This document shows positions 35,269 to 43,472 of a stretch of 64,000 bases of DNA, piece by piece; the stretch's first letter is position 1, and each line of letters starts with the position of its first letter. Location: contig CANMHB010000006.1 in assembly GCA_947497485.1 (NCBI GenBank), forward strand, positions 62,001-126,000, given 5' to 3'. This DNA comes from Flavobacteriales bacterium. Its GTDB lineage: Bacteria > Bacteroidota > Bacteroidia > Flavobacteriales_D > Crocinitomicaceae. The position numbers and the translations under genes were made by a program. The notes under the pieces are model-generated. The model saw only the letters and a list, made by a program, of their open reading frames with translations, was not told the origin of the DNA and searched no databases.

Positions 35269-36321
35269 ATGCCAACGAAAACAGTTAAGCCTGAAAAAGC
35301 TTCAAAAGCAACCTCTTCCATTAAAAAGGAATTAAAATTCTCCAAAGAAACTTATGTGAAGTGGTACAAAGACATGCTTTTAATTCGAAAATTCGAAGAA
35401 AAAACTGGTCAATTGTATATACAGCAAAAATTTGGTGGATTTTGTCACTTATACATCGGACAGGAAGCTATTGTTGTAGGAACTGCAAGTGCTTGCCGGC
35501 CATCAGATAAACACATGACTGCCTATCGTGATCACGCGCATCCAATTGCATTGGGAACTGATCCACGCGTTTTAATGGCAGAACTTTATGGTAGAAAAAC
35601 TGGATGTTCTAAAGGAAAAGGTGGTTCAATGCACTTTTTTGACAAAGAAAAGAACTTTATGGGAGGACACGGAATAGTTGGTGCGCAAATACCGATGGGA
35701 ACCGGAGTTGCCTTCGCTGAAAAATACAAAGGAACGGATAATGTTGCTTTTGTTTCAATGGGAGATGGTGCTGTCCGTCAAGGAGCGCTGCATGAAACCT
35801 TCAACATGGCTATGATGTGGAAGCTTCCTGTCATTTTCATCATAGAAAACAACAACTATGCGATGGGTACGTCCGTTGAAAGAACAACGAATGTGACCGA
35901 TTTATCTAAAATTGGACTTTCATATGAAATGCCATCAAAAATTGTCAATGGAATGCGTCCTGAGGATGTTCATAATGCTATTGAAGAGGCGGCAAATCGC
36001 GCTAGAAGAGGCGATGGTCCTACCCTACTCGATATACGAACTTATCGATATAAAGGTCATTCAATGTCTGACCCTCAAAAATACAGAACAAAAGATGAGG
36101 TTAATGAGTGGATTGAACAAGACCCAATAGAACATGTTTTAAATATTATTAAAGCGAATAAATTTTTATCTGAAAAAGAGATTGAAGAAATCAACAATTG
36201 GGTGAAAAAAGAAGTTGAGGAGTCGGTTGAATTTGCTGAAAATTCTCCCTATCCTGAACCTCATGAACTATATGAGGATGTCTACATGCAACAGGATTAC
36301 CCATACATCAAAGAATATTAA
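35269..36321 (+). CDS. pdhA: Pyruvate dehydrogenase E1 component, alpha subunit
   Basis: 350 residues. The short basic N-terminus leads to L-I-R-K-F-E-E-K-T-G-Q-L-Y, Y-R-D-H-A-H-P and S-K-G-K-G-G-S-M-H-F-F, which mark the pyruvate-type alpha subunit. The thiamine diphosphate motif is G-D-G-A-V-R-Q-G-A-L-H-E-T-F-N ending E-N-N-N. The phosphorylation-loop region Y-R-Y-K-G-H-S-M-S-D-P is also kept. It is followed after 26 nt by the E2 gene; a separate E1-beta gene is not between them nor elsewhere in the window, so it must be encoded at another site. Confidence 0.94.
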   Translation: MPTKTVKPEKASKATSSIKKELKFSKETYVKWYKDMLLIRKFEEKTGQLYIQQKFGGFCHLYIGQEAIVVGTASACRPSDKHMTAYRDHAHPIALGTDPRVLMAELYGRKTGCSKGKGGSMHFFDKEKNFMGGHGIVGAQIPMGTGVAFAEKYKGTDNVAFVSMGDGAVRQGALHETFNMAMMWKLPVIFIIENNNYAMGTSVERTTNVTDLSKIGLSYEMPSKIVNGMRPEDVHNAIEEAANRARRGDGPTLLDIRTYRYKGHSMSDPQKYRTKDEVNEWIEQDPIEHVLNIIKANKFLSEKEIEEINNWVKKEVEESVEFAENSPYPEPHELYEDVYMQQDYPYIKEY

Positions 36322-36347
36322 CAACTAGTTAAAGAAAAATAAACAAA

Positions 36348-37601
36348 ATGGCAGAAGTAGTATATATGCCCAAACTAAGTGACACCATGACCGAAGGTGT
36401 TGTTGCGGCTTGGAATAAGAAAGTTGGAGATACGGTCAAAGCTGGCGAAATTCTTGCTGAAATCGAAACAGACAAAGCAACGATGGAATTTGAATCATTC
36501 TACGATGGTGTTTTGCTTCATATTGGTGTGGAAACTGGAAAAGCAGCGCCAGTTAACTCGATATTAGCCGTAATTGGCGAAAAAGGAGAAGACATTTCTA
36601 GCTTGCTTTCGGCTACCCCTACTGCAGAAAGTCCAAAAACTGATACTGCTCCAGCGAAGGAAAATACTTCTGTAACGGCACCAAAACCAGAGCCAATTAA
36701 AGAAACTACTACACCAGCGGCTAAACCAATTGCTGTTGCGTCAAATACGGAAAGGCTATTCGCCTCGCCACTAGCAAAAAAACTTGCAGAGGAAAAAGGA
36801 ATCGATATTTCTTCTGTTGCGGGAACAGGTGAAGGTGGTCGCATTGTGAAAAGAGATGTAGATCATTACACTCCTTACACACCAGCAGAGAGATCATTTA
36901 CAGCAGCACCAGCAGGAACTGAATCTTATCACGATGAAACGGTTAGTCAGATGCGAAAAACGATTGCACGCAGGTTGGCTGAAAGCAAATTTACGGCTCC
37001 GCATTTCTATTTGACTCTGAGCATCGATATGGATAATGCCATTGCAGCTCGCAAAACATTGAATGCGATGGAAGGAGTTAAAGTTTCTTTCAATGATATG
37101 GTAATTAAGGCTGTGGCCATTGCACTTAAACAGCACCCAAATGTTAATAGCGCTTGGATGGGAGATTTCATTAGAAGAAACGACCATGTGCATATTGGAG
37201 TTGCTGTAGCAGTAGATGAAGGTTTACTTGTTCCTGTAATTCGTTTTGCTGATACGAAAGGTTTAGTACAAATTTCATCTGAAGTAAAAGATTACGCAAA
37301 ACGAGCAAAAGATAAGAAACTGCAACCGAGTGATTGGGAAGGAAATACGTTTACGATATCCAATCTAGGTATGTTCGGAATTGAAACTTTCACGGCTATT
37401 ATCAATCCTCCTGACAGTTGCATTCTAGCTGTTGGTGGAATAAACGAAGTTCCTGTTGTGAAAAACGGACAAGTTGTTGCCGGAAATGTTATGAAAGTTA
37501 CTTTATCATGTGACCACCGTGTTGTTGATGGCGCAATGGGCGCTTCTTTCTTGCAAACCTTTAAAAACCTCTTGGAGAATCCAGTGGCTATGTTGCTTTA
37601 A
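36348..37601 (+). CDS. pdhC: Dihydrolipoamide acetyltransferase (E2) with one lipoyl domain
   Basis: 417 residues. One lipoyl domain (1-80) has the lipoylated Lys in E-T-D-K-A-T-M-E. A Pro/Ala/Thr linker (85-130) follows, then a peripheral-subunit-binding domain (about 130-168, A-S-P-L-A-K-K-L-A-E-E-K-G-I-D). The catalytic domain (about 195-417) carries the D-H-R-V-V-D-G active-site motif. It takes acetyl groups from the E1 encoded upstream and passes electrons to LpdA. Many Bacteroidota E2 proteins have two lipoyl domains and exceed 500 residues; this one has a single domain. Confidence 0.93.
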   Translation: MAEVVYMPKLSDTMTEGVVAAWNKKVGDTVKAGEILAEIETDKATMEFESFYDGVLLHIGVETGKAAPVNSILAVIGEKGEDISSLLSATPTAESPKTDTAPAKENTSVTAPKPEPIKETTTPAAKPIAVASNTERLFASPLAKKLAEEKGIDISSVAGTGEGGRIVKRDVDHYTPYTPAERSFTAAPAGTESYHDETVSQMRKTIARRLAESKFTAPHFYLTLSIDMDNAIAARKTLNAMEGVKVSFNDMVIKAVAIALKQHPNVNSAWMGDFIRRNDHVHIGVAVAVDEGLLVPVIRFADTKGLVQISSEVKDYAKRAKDKKLQPSDWEGNTFTISNLGMFGIETFTAIINPPDSCILAVGGINEVPVVKNGQVVAGNVMKVTLSCDHRVVDGAMGASFLQTFKNLLENPVAMLL

Positions 37602-37663
37602 TCAACAATTCTTAAGATAGTTTTCAACAATTTTAACTTTTCTTTAGATTTTAAACTATATTT

Positions 37664-37692
37664 AATTCCCGATAATACGGGAATTTTTTTTT
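37664..37692 (+). terminator. Rho-independent terminator after pdhC
   Basis: AATTCCCG/CGGGAATT perfect 8-bp stem with a 6-nt loop and a run of nine T, between pdhC and the large secreted protein gene. Confidence 0.85.
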
Positions 37693-37712
37693 GACAACAA
37701 AAACTACTGATA

Positions 37713-40700
37713 ATGAATAAATTATACTCGATTCTACTTTTAATTTTGATGTGCTTCTTCTTGAGCGACAAGGTATTTTCTCAAGCAAATATAAAAGTCA
37801 GAATAATTTCTGTAGAAACCACACAAAATGTAAATTGCGATGGTGGAGGTCAATTTAGTGGATGTTCAAGTGATTACGTATGGGAATACCAGGCAACAGA
37901 CAATACAGTAGGTTATTCTAACAATATTAGTTCAGCCTTACCTTTGACGAATGGATTACTCGGATCCATTTTTAATCATACATGGGTGGATAATAACAAC
38001 GGCGCCTACACTTTTAATGTTGGAGGTGGAAACATATATAATACTTGTTTATTTATTGGTTCCCAAGGTTACGATCCTGCAAATGGATATTTCTTTGACC
38101 ACGATTATATTTGCCCTAGCGACATTCCAACTCAAATAACTATTAGATGGGCAGCATACGACAATGATGGTGCTTTAACATATTCAACCAATGCAAATCC
38201 AGGTTCAAACACTGGAATTCAAACACAATCCATTACAGTGCCTTTGAGTAATGGAGTATCACCTATTACCTATGAGGCAACAGGAGAAAGTTGTGGAGGG
38301 GGCAGTCAAACCTTTAAAATAACTTTTGAATTGATTAGGACTGATTTTGCTCCAACAGTTTTAATTCTTCCTAATGATATTTGTGATGCTGTTCAATTAA
38401 ATACCAATACCTCATACAATATAGCGCTCTGTCAATCTAATGCATTACAAACAAATGAACCTAGAGCAGGTGATGTTGAGGCGAATCAATCTTCAGCATG
38501 GTTCAGGTTTGTCGCTCCACTTTCTGGCGCTGTTGAAATTACCACTGATCTGCCCGGTACAGAAATTGGAACCTATTTTCAAATTTACCATGCTGCCGAT
38601 GGCAGTGCCTGTAATACTGGAATTCAACCTCTTACAAATGATACACTAAAAGATAAATTTGAATATCTTTCACACATAGAGTATTCAGATGGATTGGATG
38701 ATATTCCACTTTTTTCTGATCCAGAGGCTGAAATCACCTTAAACGCTTGTGATCCAATTCCTTTCTTTAGTTATCAAAAACTGATTGCAGGTCAAACTTA
38801 TTACGTGCAGATAACAGGTGACAATGACGCTGCGGGAATTGTAGAAGTTCGTATCAATGATTTGGGTGGAGGACCTTCTGGAGATTCAGAGGATATACCT
38901 TGTCTTTCAACAACCGTTAATTATGGTCAAACAGCAATTTCATCTGATGCAAACAGCACAGAATCAGCACTTTTAGATTTTGGATGTGCTTATGATGGAA
39001 CTAATGACTATGCAGAAACAGGCGCACCTCATACAGATAATAACCCGATTCACTACCATGCGTATGACTATGATCATGTTGCAGCCAATAACCCTGTAGT
39101 AAATGAATCAATTTGGTTAAACTTTGTTGCTCCAAATAGTGGACGAATGATTTTCGAAGCTGATTATCAAAGTGCTCTTTATGGTGAAAACAATGCTTTA
39201 TTTGGTTACGACAAGCGATTTGCTCCTGGAATTCCAACTGATTTTTCTTGTGCTAACCTTGAGTATATTGCTGAAGACGAAGGAGGAACTAATAGCTTTT
39301 TAGGTGGAGACCCAAGCGCATTAATAGACCGTCGCTGCTTAGAACCTGGTTACAAATATTATGGAATGGTTGATCCTTCTGACAACCTTACTCCTTTAAG
39401 TACTCAAAATATTAAATCTTGGTTATTTGATCCAAGTATTGTTGATCCTACATTAAATTCTCCCGGAAATGATATTTTGTGTTTAGCTATGCAAGATACC
39501 CTATATGAAGTTCCTGTTATACTCGCAGGAACAAATCCTACGTTTCAAGCAGTCGCTGGTTCAAATGTTTTTGCTTGTCAAGAATATTTGGCAGGTGAAC
39601 CAAATGTTGACGCGAACCAAAACAATTGTGCAAATCAAACCGTATGGCACTATTTCACTGCTCCTCCATCAGGCGCCGTCGAAATGAGTATTCGGGCATA
39701 CATCGGTATGAATACCTTGCGTTATAATGTTTTCGAACTTTTAAATGGGGCAGATTGCTATGGAGGACTAAATCCAGCAACATTCACAAATGATGGAACG
39801 AGAAATACGCCAATAATAACACCTATTATTTCCGGAACAGCAGGATATGATGGAGCTCAAAATTCAGCTTGTTGTTTAGAGCCAGGGAGAATTTATGCTA
39901 TTCAAATCGATGGTGGATCTCCTGGAGATGAAGGACAATATATTATCGAATACATCAAAGAAATCGATAGTGATGCCGGAGATATTTATGTTGAATTAGC
40001 CAATGGCGATAGTCTTACGGTAGCTCAGCAAGATACCGCATTCATTTGCTTTGGCGATATTTTCAATCCTGGAATTACAGTTAACGGAATCGGTCAATCT
40101 ACGCAAAGCTTACCTAACTGTTTAACGCCAGGTTATGTTATTCATCAAGTTCAAACAATTCCTGATCCAATTGCAAATACAGGATTTAATAATGCATTCA
40201 TAGATACTTTGATCGGGCAAAATGGATTCTTTACAAACAATGGAGACGGAAGTGGTTCATTTGGCAACCCATTCTTTAACCAATTGTATTATATCTCTCC
40301 GGCTGGCGATATAACTGCGGATTGGGGTGATTTCACCTGCGGAACTTCTACTGTTTCTCAGGGACTACCAATTGTTTTCTTACAACAATTAAATGCAATT
40401 TTTACCTATGACAACTCCACTTGTACGGCTTCCTTTTCAGCCACTGGAGGATTAAATGGTTACTACTCAAATCCATACAATTACACCATTACGAGCCCAT
40501 CAGGTGCAATAGTTGCAAGCGGTTCATTATCCCCAAATGTTTCGACTTCCTACGTTGGTTCGGAAGCTGGAATTTACCAAGTTGTAATTAGCGATGGAGC
40601 TTGTCCACAATCCTTTACTTTTGATGCTACCAATTGTAACAATCCTTGCTTGCCAACCACTTCTAATGTTAATTTGGCAATTTGCGAAGGTGAATCAGTT

Positions 40701-41534
40701 TTACTCGGTGGAACTCAACAATCAGAATCTGGAATTTATACGGATGTTTTCATTACTTCTCAGGGTTGCGATAGCACAGTTATTACAAATTTAACTGTCA
40801 ATCCAGTTGAACAAACTTCTAAGCAATTTACTCTTTGTCCGGGAGGCTCAATACAAATTGGATCAAGTATTTACAATGCTCAAGGTTTATACATTGATAC
40901 GCTTCAAACACTAGCAGGCTGTGATTCAATTGTGACCTCGGTTATCTTTATGCTTCCTTCAATTACTACAAATATTGAAACAACAATTTGTAGTGGATCT
41001 ACTTACAACTTCAATGGAATTGATTTAACAGAAGCTGGAGTTTATAATGCAACATTGGCTACTACTGAAGGATGTGACTCAATTGTTGTTTTATCGCTTT
41101 TCGTAACTCCACCAAATGCAAGTTACGAAGTTGCTGAAATTTGCATTGGTGAATCATATACCTTCGGAAATAACACCTACACTGAGAGTGGAATTTATCA
41201 AGATACAGTTTCAACTTTAGCTGGCTGCGATTCATTAACAATATTGGAATTGTCGGTTTTGGATTGCGAATTTCAAATCAGTAATATTCTAACTCCAAAT
41301 GATGACGGACAAAACGATACTTGGCGTGTTAGTGACCTAACAAAAATTTCAGACTGCAATGTTTCCATCTTTAATCGTTGGGGTGAACCTGTTTTTGAAA
41401 CAGTCAACTATCAAAATGATTGGGGAGGCACTAAAGATGGTACACCATTACCTGATGGCGTATACTTCTATGCAATTAAATGTTCTGATAAAGAATATAC
41501 CGGTTCGATTAATTTATTGAGATTTAAAAAATAA
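37713..41534 (+). CDS. Large T9SS-exported protein with gliding-motility-type C-terminal domain
   Basis: 1273 residues. A signal peptide ends V-F-S-Q (about 24). The N-terminal region is followed by three pre-peptidase-C-like beta domains, recognisable from S-A-W-F-R-F-V-A-P, S-I-W-L-N-F-V-A-P and T-V-W-H-Y-F-T-A-P starts. Four tandem Cys-containing repeats of about 50 residues lie at about 986-1186. The last 85 residues are the gliding-motility-associated/CHU_C (type B) domain: I-L-T-P-N-D-D-G-Q-N-D-T-W, N-R-W-G-E-P-V-F, L-P-D-G-V-Y-F-Y-A-I. This tail directs export by T9SS. Probably a cell-surface adhesin-like protein; its ligand is unknown. It is followed after 8 nt by its likely PorP/SprF partner. 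Confidence 0.92.
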   Translation: MNKLYSILLLILMCFFLSDKVFSQANIKVRIISVETTQNVNCDGGGQFSGCSSDYVWEYQATDNTVGYSNNISSALPLTNGLLGSIFNHTWVDNNNGAYTFNVGGGNIYNTCLFIGSQGYDPANGYFFDHDYICPSDIPTQITIRWAAYDNDGALTYSTNANPGSNTGIQTQSITVPLSNGVSPITYEATGESCGGGSQTFKITFELIRTDFAPTVLILPNDICDAVQLNTNTSYNIALCQSNALQTNEPRAGDVEANQSSAWFRFVAPLSGAVEITTDLPGTEIGTYFQIYHAADGSACNTGIQPLTNDTLKDKFEYLSHIEYSDGLDDIPLFSDPEAEITLNACDPIPFFSYQKLIAGQTYYVQITGDNDAAGIVEVRINDLGGGPSGDSEDIPCLSTTVNYGQTAISSDANSTESALLDFGCAYDGTNDYAETGAPHTDNNPIHYHAYDYDHVAANNPVVNESIWLNFVAPNSGRMIFEADYQSALYGENNALFGYDKRFAPGIPTDFSCANLEYIAEDEGGTNSFLGGDPSALIDRRCLEPGYKYYGMVDPSDNLTPLSTQNIKSWLFDPSIVDPTLNSPGNDILCLAMQDTLYEVPVILAGTNPTFQAVAGSNVFACQEYLAGEPNVDANQNNCANQTVWHYFTAPPSGAVEMSIRAYIGMNTLRYNVFELLNGADCYGGLNPATFTNDGTRNTPIITPIISGTAGYDGAQNSACCLEPGRIYAIQIDGGSPGDEGQYIIEYIKEIDSDAGDIYVELANGDSLTVAQQDTAFICFGDIFNPGITVNGIGQSTQSLPNCLTPGYVIHQVQTIPDPIANTGFNNAFIDTLIGQNGFFTNNGDGSGSFGNPFFNQLYYISPAGDITADWGDFTCGTSTVSQGLPIVFLQQLNAIFTYDNSTCTASFSATGGLNGYYSNPYNYTITSPSGAIVASGSLSPNVSTSYVGSEAGIYQVVISDGACPQSFTFDATNCNNPCLPTTSNVNLAICEGESVLLGGTQQSESGIYTDVFITSQGCDSTVITNLTVNPVEQTSKQFTLCPGGSIQIGSSIYNAQGLYIDTLQTLAGCDSIVTSVIFMLPSITTNIETTICSGSTYNFNGIDLTEAGVYNATLATTEGCDSIVVLSLFVTPPNASYEVAEICIGESYTFGNNTYTESGIYQDTVSTLAGCDSLTILELSVLDCEFQISNILTPNDDGQNDTWRVSDLTKISDCNVSIFNRWGEPVFETVNYQNDWGGTKDGTPLPDGVYFYAIKCSDKEYTGSINLLRFKK
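40668..41270 (+). repeat. Four tandem about-50-residue coding repeats
   Basis: Each unit has an I/L-C-x-G core, a G-x-Y turn and ends in G-C-D-S-x-x-x-x-L-x-V. The units are seen at residues about 986, 1036, 1086 and 1136 of the large secreted protein. DNA identity between units is low, so this is an old protein repeat rather than a recent duplication. Confidence 0.8.
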
Positions 41535-41542
41535 GTAAAGTC

Positions 41543-42913
41543 ATGAAAACAAGAATTTTAACTTTCGCTATTTCCATTGTTTCGTTGACTTCATTGGCTC
41601 AACAAACCCCACAAAGTAACGTTTACGGATATAATAAATATTCGATTAACCCTGCTTACGTCGGATCAAGTAATTGTACAGAGATTAATTTTTCACACCT
41701 AAATCAATGGGTAAAAGTAGAAGGCGCACCCTTGACAAGCATGTTTAGTGTGAGCAGTCGAATCGGAAAGTCTCTTGGATTAGGAGGTCAAATCTTAATA
41801 GATAAAATTGGGATGCTTCAACAAATAAGCGGTCTTGGAACGATTTCATATGGATTAAACTTTGCTCAAGAGCACAACATCCGACTCGGAATTTCTGTTG
41901 GGTATAATCAATATCGTATTAATCCATCAACTGCAATAGCTTTTGATAACCAAGATCCAATTATTAACGGTGGTTTGCAATCAGCGGGTGCATTGAATAC
42001 AGAACTTGGCTTGGCATATAGTTGGAAAAATCTTGAATTAGCTATTGCTTCAAAACAACTACTTCAAACTTATTCAAATTTTGGATATAATAATCTTGAA
42101 GGATATGGATTAAGAAGACATATTAGTGGATTGATTGGTTACAGAATTAATATAAATGAAAAATGGTCTGTTAAACCATCTGTTTGGGCTAAAGGAACAA
42201 ACAATGGTTATCAATTTGATTTTAATGGTGATTTAAATTATAATGACCTGTTTTTCGGAGGTATTGGATACAGAACAAAAGTTGGATTAGTCGCAAGGGC
42301 AGGAATTAACATTCAAAAATTGTTTTTCATTGGATATGCTTATGAGACACCAATGAGTAATATTGCTTCATATAGTGCTGGTTCTCACGAGGTAATTCTG
42401 GGATTAAAACTTTGTAAAAAATCAAAACAGTTACCTAAAGATGAGGTTAAAAAGGAACTAAAAGACACAACTCAGAACATTGCCAAACAAGAAATTAAAA
42501 TAGATACTGTGGTCATTACTAAAATGGATACTATATATATTGAAAAACCAGCGGCTACAAGAAAAATTGATAATTCGGCGCTAATCAACAAGAATATTAT
42601 GTTCGAATTTGATAAATCTATAGTACAGAAAGAAGCCTTTGGTGAATTAGAATCTTTAGTCAACATTATGATGGACAGGCCTTCCATTAAAATTGAATTA
42701 CAAGGTCATACGGACGCTGTTGGACCTGAGGTTTATAATACTTATTTATCTCAAAATCGTGTTAACGCGGTTCGTGACTTCCTTATTGCAAATGGAATTG
42801 AAGCATCAAGAATCAAATGCTTGTACCATGGAGAGAGTAAGCCTAAAGCGAACAATAACAATGCGCAGGGAAGACAACAGAACAGAAGAGTTGAAGTTAG
42901 ATTTATTCAATAA
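41543..42913 (+). CDS. PorP/SprF-type T9SS protein fused to an OmpA domain
   Basis: 456 residues. A signal peptide (about 1-19) leads into a PorP/SprF beta-barrel domain to about 295: Y-S-I-N-P-A-Y-V-G-S-S near the start, and G-Y-N-Q-Y-R-I-N-P and I-G-Y-A-Y-E-T-P-M-S later. After a Lys/Thr linker, the last 105 residues are an OmpA peptidoglycan-binding domain: I-M-F-E-F-D-K-S, L-Q-G-H-T-D-A-V-G and N-R-R-V-E-V. SprF/PorP proteins accompany CHU_C-type substrates through T9SS. The OmpA part would anchor the barrel to the wall. The upstream neighbour is such a substrate. Confidence 0.92.
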   Translation: MKTRILTFAISIVSLTSLAQQTPQSNVYGYNKYSINPAYVGSSNCTEINFSHLNQWVKVEGAPLTSMFSVSSRIGKSLGLGGQILIDKIGMLQQISGLGTISYGLNFAQEHNIRLGISVGYNQYRINPSTAIAFDNQDPIINGGLQSAGALNTELGLAYSWKNLELAIASKQLLQTYSNFGYNNLEGYGLRRHISGLIGYRININEKWSVKPSVWAKGTNNGYQFDFNGDLNYNDLFFGGIGYRTKVGLVARAGINIQKLFFIGYAYETPMSNIASYSAGSHEVILGLKLCKKSKQLPKDEVKKELKDTTQNIAKQEIKIDTVVITKMDTIYIEKPAATRKIDNSALINKNIMFEFDKSIVQKEAFGELESLVNIMMDRPSIKIELQGHTDAVGPEVYNTYLSQNRVNAVRDFLIANGIEASRIKCLYHGESKPKANNNNAQGRQQNRRVEVRFIQ

Positions 42914-42936
42914 CTAAAATCTATATAATAGAACAT

Positions 42937-42965
42937 TGGCTGCTCAGTTGGGTAGCCATTTTTTT
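42937..42965 (+). terminator. Rho-independent terminator after the PorP/SprF-OmpA gene
   Basis: TGGCTGC pairs with GTAGCCA (one G-T pair), 8-nt loop, followed by seven T. Its T-tract overlaps the 3' end of the convergent repeat-protein gene. Confidence 0.75.
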
Positions 42966-43446
42966 ATAAATCTTTATTTATAGAGTGCATATCATTGTGA
43001 TTTTCCTCTATTTGGTCTTTTATGAACTGTATACTTTTTGCTAGAACAAATAAATCGGCAGAAACATTTTGCTTCAACCAAATCCAACTTTCTCGCTCAT
43101 GATCAATAGCCTTCGCCATGTGATATAACATCTCAAAATTATTTTCAAGAAGCCATTTAGCTGCTTTTTGATTACCTTCTGCCGCGTGTATCATAGCCAT
43201 CAAATGAGCATATCCATTTTTCAATAGCCATTGTCTAGGTTCATCTTTTAAATAAATTGCAAAAACACTAAAATAAAGTTCAGGGTAGCCATTATCTTTT
43301 AACCAATTTTGTAATTCAACATTACCTTCTACTGCCTTAGCCCACGCAAGGATTACCATTGATGGGTATTCGATGGATTGCAAAGGAACATACTCTAGCG
43401 GCTTTTCCTCTTCTTTTTTTTGTTTTTTAAAAAAACTCCAAACCAT
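42964..43446 (-). CDS. Small protein with exact 25-residue W-L-x-x-N repeats
   Basis: 160 residues. After a basic/acidic start (K-K-Q-K-K-E-E-E-K), Trp-Leu pairs occur at 48, 73, 98 and 123, each followed by Asn at +4 (W-L-K-D-N, W-L-L-K-N, W-L-L-E-N, W-L-K-Q-N), with hydrophobic helices and small residues between. This points to a helical solenoid of four 25-residue units. No family is recognised and no signal peptide is present; the first residues V-W-S-F-F could touch the membrane. It starts 26 nt after the SpmA/SpmB-type gene on the same strand, so the two are probably in one operon. Confidence 0.8.
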   Translation of the reverse strand: MVWSFFKKQKKEEEKPLEYVPLQSIEYPSMVILAWAKAVEGNVELQNWLKDNGYPELYFSVFAIYLKDEPRQWLLKNGYAHLMAMIHAAEGNQKAAKWLLENNFEMLYHMAKAIDHERESWIWLKQNVSADLFVLAKSIQFIKDQIEENHNDMHSINKDL

Positions 43447-43472
43447 TAGTCCGAAAAATAATTATTGTAAAT

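Noticed and set aside
36518-36844. Open frame antisense to the E2 linker region
   Set aside because: Composition follows the Ala/Pro/Thr linker codons of the sense gene; no start context or conserved motif.
39001-39237. Open frame antisense to the large T9SS protein
   Set aside because: No recognisable domain, and the sense frame has clear beta-domain motifs through this stretch.
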